Below, piece after piece: positions 9,045-18,195 of a DNA stretch of 38,144 nucleotides. Position 1 is the first letter of the stretch. Each line of letters opens with the position of its first letter. Origin of the DNA: Cytophagales bacterium (lineage in GTDB: Bacteria; Bacteroidota; Bacteroidia; Cytophagales; ES-bin-26); assembly GCA_014379925.1 (NCBI GenBank), contig JACMKY010000493.1:1-38144 (forward strand), read 5' to 3'. The position numbers and the translations under genes were made by a program. Below the pieces are notes generated by a model that was not told where the DNA came from, did not search any database, and worked only from the letters and a program-made list of their open reading frames with translations.

Positions 9045-9089
9045 GTACAAAAGTACCATTGCCCGCCGGTGATCATTGCGAGAGTTTTG
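9045..9089 (+). promoter_or_regulatory. Candidate promoter C: operator GTACAAAAGTACCA + TTG + N20 + GAGTTTTG
   Basis: Plus-strand sequence upstream of the 9142 start; same layout as A and B. Confidence 0.6.
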
Positions 9090-9141
9090 TACCGAAATAT
9101 TTTAACCACCAACCCATCCAAATCACCAACTCATTTAAATT

Positions 9142-9915
9142 ATGAAAGCAAACGCTTTATTTAACTGGACAATGGGCCTCGCCGGGATCGCGCTGGTCTC
9201 CGCCTGCAAAGACTGCAAAGACGAGCCAACGCCTCCCGTCCGTTTCACGCTGGTGAGCGGCAGTGGAGACCTGTCAGGGAAATTGACGGAGTTCCGGGCG
9301 CTACTGGGCGATCCGCTCAATCTCACGCCTGATCAGACGACCGGTCGGCGGGAAGTGAACTGGGACGGGGTGCCGGCCACGCTGACCAATCCGAACGTCT
9401 TCCCCGGCGACTTCTTCAACAGCACCGATCCGGCCGTGGCTGCGGGCCGCAAGCGCGGTCTGGTCAGCACGACGCCCGGCACCGACCTCCGGGTTAGCAA
9501 CATCGATTTTACCGACGTGGTAGCGTCGGAGGGCAATCAATTCAATGCCTTTAGTCCCCCCCGCACGTTCGCGCCGTTCGGCAGTACCATTACCGAAAAC
9601 ACTTTCCGGGTACCGGGAACGAATATTGAGGCAACGGTGAAGGGTTTCGGCGTGATTTTCTCCGACGTCGATAACGCGAATTCAACGACGGTGGAATTTT
9701 TTGAGGGCAACAAAAGTCTCGGCACGTTCAAGGCGCCGGTGCGCACCGATGATGCCGGGTTTTCGTTCGTGGGCGTGTTATTCCCCGACAACAAAGTCTC
9801 GAAAGTGGTCGTCAAGTCGGGCAATGCAGCGGTCAACAGTGGTTTAGCCGACAGCTGGCAGAACGATTTGGTCGTGATGGACGACTTCTTTTACGACGAG
9901 CCAAAAGTAAACTAA
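9142..9915 (+). CDS. Hypothetical secreted lipoprotein
   Basis: Lipobox-like ALVSACKDCKDE; soluble beta-rich sequence with FGVIFSDVDNANSTTVEFFEG. Confidence 0.75.
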   Translation: MKANALFNWTMGLAGIALVSACKDCKDEPTPPVRFTLVSGSGDLSGKLTEFRALLGDPLNLTPDQTTGRREVNWDGVPATLTNPNVFPGDFFNSTDPAVAAGRKRGLVSTTPGTDLRVSNIDFTDVVASEGNQFNAFSPPRTFAPFGSTITENTFRVPGTNIEATVKGFGVIFSDVDNANSTTVEFFEGNKSLGTFKAPVRTDDAGFSFVGVLFPDNKVSKVVVKSGNAAVNSGLADSWQNDLVVMDDFFYDEPKVN

Positions 9916-10001
9916 CCAATCATCAGATTTTAATCCAGTCGCCATCAACCCCGACCCGTCGTTGGGGTTGATGACGAACCCTGGCAAAGTCGTCCCTCAC
10001 A

Positions 10002-10607
10002 ATGAATAGACAACGAGATATTGCCCGACTGGGCTTGGCCTGCGCTACCGGCGGGGTGTTGTTTGCCGTCAGCCTCTGGATGATGGTGTCCATTCAGGAC
10101 TTGCCGCCCGCCATCCGGCTGTTTTTTGAAAACCGCGACTACCTCCTGCGAACGCTGTTTTTTTTGTCGCAGATCGGATTTATGAGCGGGCTCTACGCCC
10201 TGCTTATTACGGACGCTACTGGCCGGTCAGGACTCCGAAAAAGTATTTTGCTCATCCCATTTATGGGCCAGCTCGCTTACCTGACCACTTCCTTGCTACC
10301 CAATCAGGCCGTGATGACGCTGTTGCCCATACCCCTGCCGCAGTTAGGCGCGATTCTGAACGCCATCGGGATGGTGCTGGTCGGTATTGCCGTGTTACGG
10401 AACGACGCGTGGCACGGTTGGTCCCGCCTCTTGCCCCTGCTAACGGGCCTGTATCCGTTCTTAGTGATGTTTCCGGTGCTGGTCATCACCGGCCATCCTC
10501 CCCGGGCGCTCATTGGTCTGTGGGGGCTGGTTTGGATGGCGCTCGGCTATGCGATCTACAGTATTGCTGCCTACGCCAAATCCATTCGCGGGAAAATAAC
10601 GGTTTAA
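10002..10607 (+). CDS. Multi-pass membrane protein, copy 1 of a tandem duplicate
   Basis: 201 aa, strongly hydrophobic; highly similar along its full length to 10842-11456. Confidence 0.75.
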   Translation: MNRQRDIARLGLACATGGVLFAVSLWMMVSIQDLPPAIRLFFENRDYLLRTLFFLSQIGFMSGLYALLITDATGRSGLRKSILLIPFMGQLAYLTTSLLPNQAVMTLLPIPLPQLGAILNAIGMVLVGIAVLRNDAWHGWSRLLPLLTGLYPFLVMFPVLVITGHPPRALIGLWGLVWMALGYAIYSIAAYAKSIRGKITV

Positions 10608-10668
10608 TTTCCAGCGTACCTACTGCCATCTTCACTGCTTATAATAAATTGAATCAAGGCGTTTGTTG

Positions 10669-10689
10669 TTCGGCATTTGCGATGCCGAA
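10669..10689 (+). terminator. Terminator-like hairpin after duplicate copy 1
   Basis: Perfect TTCGGCAT-TTGCG-ATGCCGAA; no strong T tract. Confidence 0.35.
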
Positions 10690-10841
10690 TTATTCGGAAA
10701 TCCGACTGGTACGTTAGACCAATTTTAACTCGGTAATAGTCGTGGTGAACGACTCGCTACACGATAAATTGAAATCAAGCTAATTCAGTCGCCACCAATT
10801 CCGATCGGGGTTGGTGGCGAACTTTTGTAGAACCATTCCCC

Positions 10842-11456
10842 GTGATGCGTAAACGAAGAATCATTGCCCGGCTGGAGTTGGCCTGCGCCATCGGCGGGGT
10901 ATCTTTTGCCGTTGTCCTCTGGACAATGGTATCCGTTCAGGACTTGCCGCCCGCCATCCGGCAGTTGTTTGAAACCCGTGGCTACATCCTGCGAACGCTG
11001 TTTTTTTTGTCGCAGATCGGGTTTATGAGCGGGCTCTACGCGCTGCTAATTGCTGATGCTACCGACCGGTCAAAGCTCAGAAAAAGTGTTTTGTCCATTC
11101 CATTTTTAGGTCAGCTCGGTTACCTAACTACTTCCTTGCTGCCCAATCAGACCGTGACAACGTTGCTGCCCCTACCACTGACGCAATTGGGCGCTATTTT
11201 AAACACCGTCGGGATGGTGCTGGTCGGTATCGCCGTGCTACGGGGCGACGCGTGGCACGGTTGGCCCCGCCCGTTGCCCCTGCTAACGGGTCTGTGCCCG
11301 TTCTTGATTATGTTTCCGGTATTGGCCATAACCAGTTATCCTCCCCGGGCGCTCATTGATCTGTGGGGGCTGGTTTGGATGGCGCTCGGCTATGCGATCT
11401 ACAGTAGTGCTGCCTACGCCAAATCCATTCGCAGAGAAATAAAAATATCTGTTTAA
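10842..11456 (+). CDS. Multi-pass membrane protein, copy 2 of a tandem duplicate
   Basis: 204 aa; shares LRTLFFLSQIGFMSGLYALLI, YLTTSLLPNQ, GMVLVGIAVLR, PPRALI.LWGLVWMALGYAIYS with copy 1. Confidence 0.75.
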   Translation: MMRKRRIIARLELACAIGGVSFAVVLWTMVSVQDLPPAIRQLFETRGYILRTLFFLSQIGFMSGLYALLIADATDRSKLRKSVLSIPFLGQLGYLTTSLLPNQTVTTLLPLPLTQLGAILNTVGMVLVGIAVLRGDAWHGWPRPLPLLTGLCPFLIMFPVLAITSYPPRALIDLWGLVWMALGYAIYSSAAYAKSIRREIKISV

Positions 11457-11509
11457 CTTCCGCGGTACCCACTGCCATTTTTGCTACTTTGGTTTGAGTA
11501 ACGGCTTTT

Positions 11510-11881
11510 TTGTTTCTGACAAAAAGGGCTGACCACTTCAAGACCGGCATTGCCGTAGCCCCCGTGACCAGCTGGCGGTTTTACGATTCCATCTACACGG
11601 AGCGGTACCTGAAAACGTCGCAGGAAAATCCCGGCGGCTACGACGACAACTCCCCCGTTACCCACGCCGACAAACTGAAAGGCAACTACTTACTTATTCA
11701 CGGCACCGGCGACGACAACGTGCATTTCCAGAATGCCGTGGTGATGGAGAACGCGTTGATCAAAGCCAACAAACAGTTCCGCTCCTTTTATTACCCCAAC
11801 CGCAACCACGGCATTTCCGGCGGCAACACCCGGCTGCACCTGTACATGATGATGACCGAGTTTCTAGAAAAGAATTTATAG
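11510..11881 (+). pseudogene. 5'-truncated S9B dipeptidyl-peptidase IV fragment (C-terminal region only)
   Basis: FKTGIAVAPVTSWRFYDSIYTERYLKTSQENPGGYDDNSPVTHADKLKGNYLLIHGTGDDNVHFQNAVVMENAL...NRNHGISGGNTRLHLY is the C-terminal part of the DPP-IV hydrolase domain (Asp and His of the triad present, Ser region absent); in-frame stop at 11495. Confidence 0.8.
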
Positions 11882-11987
11882 TTATCGCGGAATACGAGAG
11901 ATGGGCGAATGATGCCTGTCTCCGTTGCGGTGAAGCTATGCGGTGAGGAGGGGAAAAGTAGCTGGTAGCAGTGGTGCTAATAGCTTT

Positions 11988-12716
11988 TTATCTATTTTCG
12001 TTTAAATATTTAAAAGATTCTAACAATTCTTTATCTTCTGAAAAGCTTCTGATGATTTGTTCAAATTTTTCAGTCTCAATCTCCCAGTTATTAACTTTTG
12101 ATATCTCAATCGCACTTATTCTTTTTCCTTGGCGAAGGTATGCTTGAGTTTTGTGGTGACCATCAATAATAAAATTGACACTTCCATCTTTTATTTTTAG
12201 AATAATAGGTAAAGGGCTTTTTCCCTGCTTTATTAAGTTTTCATAAAAATAGACTCTATCCTTATTCAAATATTGCTGTGTTCCATACAACGGATAAGGA
12301 TCACTGCCGGAATAAAAACTGTGTGACTTATAGTCAAGTCTTAATTCTTTATCATCTACGTAAGAAACATCCTGTTTTTTGCAGGCTATTAGCATAAAAT
12401 GTGTATAGTCATATTCGATTACTTCAAGTTCATACGTAGCGTTTGATAGCATTTTCATGAACGGTTTTAGTATTTCTACCAATCCTTTCTCCTCCAGATT
12501 TCCTTGCTTAAGCAAATCAGATAATTCAAAATATTTCTCCAAATAAAATGATTGCTTATCGGGAACATCTCCGACAAAGAAATTCATAAGGGTATTCCAA
12601 TCCATTTCCCAAGCAACTACTCTTGGTTGTTTATTATGAAAAAAAATACCTGAATCAGTATTGCCTTTTATGTCAATGAGCCCCTTTCCTTCAGATTGTA
12701 TATGTGTCTCTTTCAT
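11988..12716 (-). CDS. AT-rich orphan gene; C-terminal ParB/Srx-like fold suspected
   Basis: 242 aa intact ORF; GKSPLPIILKIKDGSVNFIIDGHHKTQAYLRQGKRISAIEI resembles the ParB-like DGHHR motif; composition clearly more AT-rich than neighbours. Confidence 0.65.
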   Translation of the reverse strand: MKETHIQSEGKGLIDIKGNTDSGIFFHNKQPRVVAWEMDWNTLMNFFVGDVPDKQSFYLEKYFELSDLLKQGNLEEKGLVEILKPFMKMLSNATYELEVIEYDYTHFMLIACKKQDVSYVDDKELRLDYKSHSFYSGSDPYPLYGTQQYLNKDRVYFYENLIKQGKSPLPIILKIKDGSVNFIIDGHHKTQAYLRQGKRISAIEISKVNNWEIETEKFEQIIRSFSEDKELLESFKYLNENR

Positions 12717-12828
12717 TCTTTATTGCGGTTAATATATCAATACTCGAGACCTTTGAGACAAACTTAAATTCCAAAACTTCTTCGATTTACAAACACCTTC
12801 CAAAGCCATATGTCACGTCGAAAACAAA

Positions 12829-12861
12829 AAAGAGGGAATGCACGTCGTACATCCCCCCTTT
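12829..12861 (-). terminator. Terminator of the rimP-nusA-infB operon
   Basis: Imperfect palindrome AAAGAGGGAATGCACG / CGTACATCCCCCCTTT; minus-strand read continues CTCTTTTTTGTTTTC; just 3' of infB. Confidence 0.6.
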
Positions 12862-12906
12862 CCGTTATAATTTGTTATAATCTAAAACACCCTTCGCCGA
12901 AACCGC

Positions 12907-15900
12907 TTACAGAGTCCGTTTGGTTTCCCGCTGTTCGAACGATTCGATGACGTCTCCTTCCAGGATATCGTTGAAGTTCTTGATGCTGATTCCGCATTCG
13001 TAGCCGAATTTCACTTCCGACACGTCGTCCTTCAAACGCTTCAGGGCATCAATATCGCCCGTATGCACCACGATGCCGTCGCGCACCACCCGAATTTTCG
13101 CGTTCCGCTTGATGGTGCCGTCCGTTACGTAGGAACCCGCTACCGTGCCGACCTTGGTGATCTTGAAGACCATTCGTACTTCCGCCGTAGCCAGGATAAT
13201 TTCTTCCAGCTTCGGCGCCAGCATCCCTTCCATCGCGTCCTTCACCTCGTTGATGGCGTCGTAGATAATGGAGTAGAGGCGAATTTCAATTTCTTCCTGT
13301 TCGGCCAACCGGCGGGCATTGGTCGAAGGCCGTACCTGAAAGCCCACAATGACCGCATCGGAGGCAGAAGCCAGCAACACGTCGGACTCGGAGATCGGAC
13401 CCACGGCCTTGTGAATAATGCGTACCTGCACTTCCTCGGTGGAAAGACGCAGCAGCGAATCCGAAAGCGCCTCGATCGAGCCGTCCACGTCGCCCTTGAT
13501 GATGACGTTGAGCTCCTTGAAAGTGCCGATTGCCTTGCGCCGGCCGATTTCTTCCAGCGTGATGTGTTTGCGGGTCCGCAGACTTTGTTCGCGCAGGATC
13601 TGCTCGCGTTTGTTGGAAATCTCCCGGGCCTCCCTTTCGGTTTCGACCACGTTGAACTTGTCCCCTGCCTGAGGGGCACCACTCAAACCCAGCACCTGGG
13701 CCGGTGTGGAAGGACCGGCTTTCAGGAGACGCTTGCCGCGGTGGTCGGTCATTGCCTTGACGCGCCCGTGGTGAGCACCCGCCAACAGGATGTCGCCCAC
13801 CTTCAGCGTGCCACTCTGCACCAGCACAGTGGTTACGTACCCCCGTCCCTTGTCGAGCGACGCTTCAATCACGGTTCCAACGGCTTTCTTGTTGGGGTTG
13901 GCTTTCAGATCGAGCAGTTCCGCTTCCAACAGTACTTTTTCCAGCAGTTCGGAAATGCCCTTGCCCGTTTTGGCTGAGATATCTTCCGACTGGTATTTCC
14001 CACCCCAGTCTTCCACCAGAATGTTTTCCTTGGCCAACTCCTCCTTGATTTTTTCGGGATTGGCATTCGCCTTGTCCACTTTGTTGATGGCAATCACGAT
14101 GGGAACCCCCGCTACTTGCGCGTGGTTGATGGCTTCCTTCGTTTGCGGCATCACGTTGTCGTCCGCCGCCACCACAATGATGACCACATCAGTCACCTTG
14201 GCACCGCGGGCGCGCATTGCCGTGAAGGCCTCGTGACCGGGCGTATCCAGAAAAGCGATCCGCTTGCCGGAGTCCGTCATCACGTCGTAGGCGCCGATGT
14301 GCTGGGTAATTCCCCCGGCCTCGCCAGCGGCCACCTTGGCGCTGCGGATATAATCGAGCAGGGAAGTCTTTCCGTGGTCTACGTGGCCCATGATGGTTAC
14401 GATCGGGGCGCGGAAAATCAAGCTTGCCTCCTCGTCCACCTCACCCAACTGAATGTCCGTTTCTTCCTCGGCCGACGTGAACTCCACGTCGAAGCCGAAC
14501 TCATCGGTGATGACCGTAATGGCTTCGGCGTCGAGCCGTTGGTTGATGGAAACGAACATACCCAATCCCAGGCAAGCCGAAATCACCTCGTTCACTGAAA
14601 CGTTCATCAGGGAAGCCAGGTCGTTGGCGGAGATGAATTCCGTTACCTTCAGCGTTTTTGCTTCTTCCTGCTCCTGCAGGATACGGGCCTCTTTTTCCTC
14701 CGCCTTGCCCCGGCGCTTGGCCTGGCGCATCTTGGCCCCGACATTGGGCCGGTTACCGCTCAATTTGGCCAGGGTGGCCTTGATCTGATCCTGGATCTGC
14801 TTGTCCGATACTTCTTCCTTGCGTTCGGGTCCGGGCCGAAGCGCGGGTTTACCGGCGGCGGGGGCGGGCGTCGGCTTGCCCCTGGCGGGTATGCTGGGCC
14901 GGTTACGGTTGTCGCCCGGCGGGACGGGCGTAGCGCTTTTGGCTTGCTGTTCGCCAATTCTCACCCGTTTGCGTTTTCGCTTGACCTTCTTCTTGTCCTT
15001 GTCGTCGGAAGAAGCCACCGGATTGGGCTTTTTCCTCGAATCAGTGGGCAACTCGATCCTACCTAGTACCGTCAGACCCTTCAAGGTTTCGGCTTTACCA
15101 CCGACCACCCCGTTTTGCGGCTCCGGGGCAACCACCGGGACCACCGGAGTCGGAACCGGTGGCGCGACGGGAGCAACTGCCACCGGGGCAGCTACTGGCT
15201 GCGGGGGTTGGGGGTCTTTTTTGGGTTCAACGACGGGTTGGGGTTCAACGACTGGAATCGATGCGACAACCGGCGCCACCGGCGGGGTGACTCCTACCGG
15301 AGCAGCAACCAACGGGGTACTGACCGGTAGTGGGTCAACCGGCGGGGTAGTTTCCTGACGCTTCGGCTCGGAAGCCGTTTTTGCGGGTTCCATCACCGGG
15401 GGCTTGACCGGCGGCGTTTCTACTACCGGGACGGGCTCGGGCGCGCGGGCCACGACGGGCGGCGCAACCGGCTCCCTCATTGCTTCCTTCTCCTCCACAA
15501 CCGGTTTCTTCGGCTCGGGGGCAACGGGGTGGTTGCCCCGGTTCCCCCCCAAATCGATCTTGCCAATTACCGTGATACCCGGCAACTTGGCAGGGCGGGG
15601 CGCTTCAACGGATTTGGGGAACGGTGAAACTACCGACGCGGGTTTGATGGGCTCCGGCCGGGAAATAGGGTCTTCGTTTTGGTTGCGGTTTACCGGACTG
15701 GAAGGACTGACATCCATCACCAGGCTTTCGGGATGCTTCTTGCCGATGGAAAGACCGGAAGCCTCCCGTTTGTCGGATGCCGATGACTTAAAGGTTTTCG
15801 ACAACATCTCGAATTGCGAAGGGCTGATTCTAGAATTCGGATTGTTTTCCACGTCAAAGCCCTTGGCAGTAAGGTGTTCCACAATCGTGGCGATGCCCAC

Positions 15901-15951
15901 GTTGAGTTGCCTCGCAACCTGGTTCAACCGCATCATTCTGTCGTCTGCCAT
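12907..15951 (-). CDS. infB: Translation initiation factor IF-2
   Basis: N-terminal [26 protein letters not shown]-domain [27 protein letters not shown]; Pro/Val-rich linker; start [11 protein letters not shown] at 15951. Confidence 0.97.
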   Translation of the reverse strand: MADDRMMRLNQVARQLNVGIATIVEHLTAKGFDVENNPNSRISPSQFEMLSKTFKSSASDKREASGLSIGKKHPESLVMDVSPSSPVNRNQNEDPISRPEPIKPASVVSPFPKSVEAPRPAKLPGITVIGKIDLGGNRGNHPVAPEPKKPVVEEKEAMREPVAPPVVARAPEPVPVVETPPVKPPVMEPAKTASEPKRQETTPPVDPLPVSTPLVAAPVGVTPPVAPVVASIPVVEPQPVVEPKKDPQPPQPVAAPVAVAPVAPPVPTPVVPVVAPEPQNGVVGGKAETLKGLTVLGRIELPTDSRKKPNPVASSDDKDKKKVKRKRKRVRIGEQQAKSATPVPPGDNRNRPSIPARGKPTPAPAAGKPALRPGPERKEEVSDKQIQDQIKATLAKLSGNRPNVGAKMRQAKRRGKAEEKEARILQEQEEAKTLKVTEFISANDLASLMNVSVNEVISACLGLGMFVSINQRLDAEAITVITDEFGFDVEFTSAEEETDIQLGEVDEEASLIFRAPIVTIMGHVDHGKTSLLDYIRSAKVAAGEAGGITQHIGAYDVMTDSGKRIAFLDTPGHEAFTAMRARGAKVTDVVIIVVAADDNVMPQTKEAINHAQVAGVPIVIAINKVDKANANPEKIKEELAKENILVEDWGGKYQSEDISAKTGKGISELLEKVLLEAELLDLKANPNKKAVGTVIEASLDKGRGYVTTVLVQSGTLKVGDILLAGAHHGRVKAMTDHRGKRLLKAGPSTPAQVLGLSGAPQAGDKFNVVETEREAREISNKREQILREQSLRTRKHITLEEIGRRKAIGTFKELNVIIKGDVDGSIEALSDSLLRLSTEEVQVRIIHKAVGPISESDVLLASASDAVIVGFQVRPSTNARRLAEQEEIEIRLYSIIYDAINEVKDAMEGMLAPKLEEIILATAEVRMVFKITKVGTVAGSYVTDGTIKRNAKIRVVRDGIVVHTGDIDALKRLKDDVSEVKFGYECGISIKNFNDILEGDVIESFEQRETKRTL

Positions 15952-16067
15952 CGTTGAGCTTTCCTGATTATTTTTCCTCAAATCTACGAATTTTGATTCA
16001 TACTCTCTAACCGCTTTCCCAACGGAATCAAGGTTCCGTCGGGGATAATTCACGCCGGTGCGGCGGC

Positions 16068-17312
16068 TTATTCGAATTCCTGACGGAGAACCGCCAGTAC
16101 CTCGTCGACGGTTTCTTCCTCCAACTCAGTGCGCCGGAACAATTCCTCGCGGGAGAGGGCCAGTACACTCTTGGCCGTGTCCAAGCCGATGCGGCGCAGT
16201 TCGGAAATGACCCACCCGTCGATTTCGTCGTCAAATTCCGCCAAATCAATGTCCTCCTCGTCCTCGGTTTCCTCCAGTTCACGGAACACGTCGATCTCCA
16301 TTCCCACCAACCGGCTGGCCAGCTTGATGTTCTGACCGCCCCGGCCGATTGCCAGCGAAACCTGGTCGGGTTTCATGTACACCGATACGCGTCCGTCTTC
16401 CTGGTCGATCTTGAGGCTGCCGATCTTGGCCGGACTGAGAGCCCGGCTGATGAAAAGCTCCAGGTTGTCGGTGTAGTTGATCACGTCGATGTTTTCGTTT
16501 TCCAGTTCCCGCACAATGCTGTGGATGCGCGATCCTTTCATGCCCACGCAGGCTCCCACCGGATCGATGCGGTCGTCGTAAGACTCGACGGCCACCTTGG
16601 CTCGCTCACCGGGCTCGCGCACGATTTTCCGGATAGTAATCAGCCCGTCGTACACTTCGGGAATCTCGCTCTCGAACAGGCGCTCCAGAAACGCGGGTGA
16701 ACTGCGCGAGAGAATGATCTTGGGCGTGCCGTTGATCATTTCCACGCGGTGGACGATGGACTTGGTGGTTTCGCCCTTCCGGAAGCGGTCTTTGGGGATC
16801 TGCTCGGATTTGGGCAAGCTCAGTTCGTTGCCTTCCGGATCGATCAGAATCACTTCCCGGCCCAGGATCTGGTACACTTCGGCAGTAATGATCTCTCCCA
16901 CCACTTCCTTGTACTTCTGGTAGAGCAGGTCCTTCTCCAGGTCCTTCACTTTTTGAATCAGGGTCTGGCGGGCGGTTTGCACCACCCGGCGGCCAAAGTC
17001 CTCCAGCTTGATCGTCTCGGCCACTTCCTCTCCCACCTCGAAGTCGGTTTCTATCTTGCGGGCTTCGGTGAGCGGAATCTTGTCCAGGTCCCAGATGTCT
17101 TCCGAATCGTCGGAGACGATCTCGCGGGTACGCCACATCTCCAAATCCCCGTTTTCGGCGTTGATGATGACGTCAAAGTTTTCGTCCGAACCGAATTTCT
17201 TGCGGATCATCGTCCGGAAAACGTCCTCCAGGATCTTGATCATGGTGGGGCGATCGATGTTTTTGGACTTTGCAAACTCGGCAAAGGATTCAATTAATTC
17301 GTGGCTGTTCAT
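16068..17312 (-). CDS. nusA: Transcription termination/antitermination protein NusA
   Basis: [38 protein letters not shown]1 and KH regions ([30 protein letters not shown]). Confidence 0.97.
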   Translation of the reverse strand: MNSHELIESFAEFAKSKNIDRPTMIKILEDVFRTMIRKKFGSDENFDVIINAENGDLEMWRTREIVSDDSEDIWDLDKIPLTEARKIETDFEVGEEVAETIKLEDFGRRVVQTARQTLIQKVKDLEKDLLYQKYKEVVGEIITAEVYQILGREVILIDPEGNELSLPKSEQIPKDRFRKGETTKSIVHRVEMINGTPKIILSRSSPAFLERLFESEIPEVYDGLITIRKIVREPGERAKVAVESYDDRIDPVGACVGMKGSRIHSIVRELENENIDVINYTDNLELFISRALSPAKIGSLKIDQEDGRVSVYMKPDQVSLAIGRGGQNIKLASRLVGMEIDVFRELEETEDEEDIDLAEFDDEIDGWVISELRRIGLDTAKSVLALSREELFRRTELEEETVDEVLAVLRQEFE

Positions 17313-17446
17313 TTTTCACCAAGGTAAATTCGTTCGTACTCTGCTGATAAGCAATTTAAAAAACACCCCCTCGGCGGCAGCTACCGGAAAAGGCGGCGGG
17401 TAAACCCTGGCCAACGGCCATTCACCAAACTTCGTTAGAAACTTCG

Positions 17447-17953
17447 TTAGAAAGAAACCACGACGAGCGTCCGCTGGATGGCCGTCCAGGCGATGCGAGC
17501 TTCCCCGTCCGGCGTGGTCTCACCCGGGGAAAACCTGGAAAGGGGCGGCTTCTTCCCTTTGGCCGCTTCGACCAACCGGATGCCCTCCTCATCGACTGCT
17601 TCCAGTCGGCCACTCCGCAGGTTTCCGTCGGTCAACGTCACCTTTACGTTCCGGCCCACGTTCCGGAGGTATTGTCGCCTCAATTGCAGGGGTGTGTCCA
17701 CCCCCGGCGACGAAACCTCGAGCACGTAAGCCGATTCCACCAGGTTCGTTTCTTCAATGCGCCCCCCCAACCGGCGACTGATCCGGGCGCAGCGGTCGAT
17801 ATCGATTCCCCGGTCCCCGTCAAGCAACACGGTCAACTTGGTAAAACCCGGATTGCCGGTTGCTTGCACTTCCACCAGGAACAGTTCGTCGTCCCACCCT
17901 TCCGCCACCAGAATCTGGTCGACCATTTCCTCCACGATTGCCCTCAAAACCAT
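17447..17953 (-). CDS. rimP: Ribosome maturation factor RimP
   Basis: LFLVEVQATGNPGFTKLTVLLDGDRGIDIDRCARISRRLG; VLEVSSPGVDTPL; upstream of nusA; ATG at 17953 preferred over the TTG at 17980. Confidence 0.92.
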   Translation of the reverse strand: MVLRAIVEEMVDQILVAEGWDDELFLVEVQATGNPGFTKLTVLLDGDRGIDIDRCARISRRLGGRIEETNLVESAYVLEVSSPGVDTPLQLRRQYLRNVGRNVKVTLTDGNLRSGRLEAVDEEGIRLVEAAKGKKPPLSRFSPGETTPDGEARIAWTAIQRTLVVVSF

Positions 17954-17979
17954 ACCCCAATCGATTCCGGTCCAAACCA

Positions 17980-18046
17980 ACCCCCTGGGCTACCGGAGGT
18001 TTCCCAAGGGGGGTGAATAAAAAGAGGGGACTACGTGTCCCCTCTG
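17980..18046 (-). promoter_or_regulatory. Structured leader of rimP-nusA-infB: terminator-like hairpin plus second hairpin
   Basis: Perfect AGAGGGGAC-5 nt-GTCCCCTCT (18024-18046), minus strand followed by TTTTTATT; then CCCCCC(T/TT)GGG...CCCAGGGGGT (17980-18015) before the rimP ATG. Confidence 0.55.
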
Positions 18047-18195
18047 ATTCGCTGAAATTCATTTAGCAACGCAAAAATACGGTTTTTTTTTGGGAAACAA
18101 ATTATGGTCAACAATTTGTTTGCTTCGAAACCACCGCCGGTTTTTCCACGGGTTCATCCGATAGGCGGCAAGGTTAGATTGACTGTTGCAATTAC

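Noticed and set aside
15000-15700. Repetitive Pro/Val/Ala-coding DNA, considered as a tandem repeat or CRISPR-like array
   Set aside because: It is the low-complexity linker of IF-2; repeats are irregular and in frame
18060-18195. Possible small RNA or tRNA upstream of rimP (as metY precedes rimP in E. coli)
   Set aside because: No cloverleaf or CCA-end pattern recognised by eye
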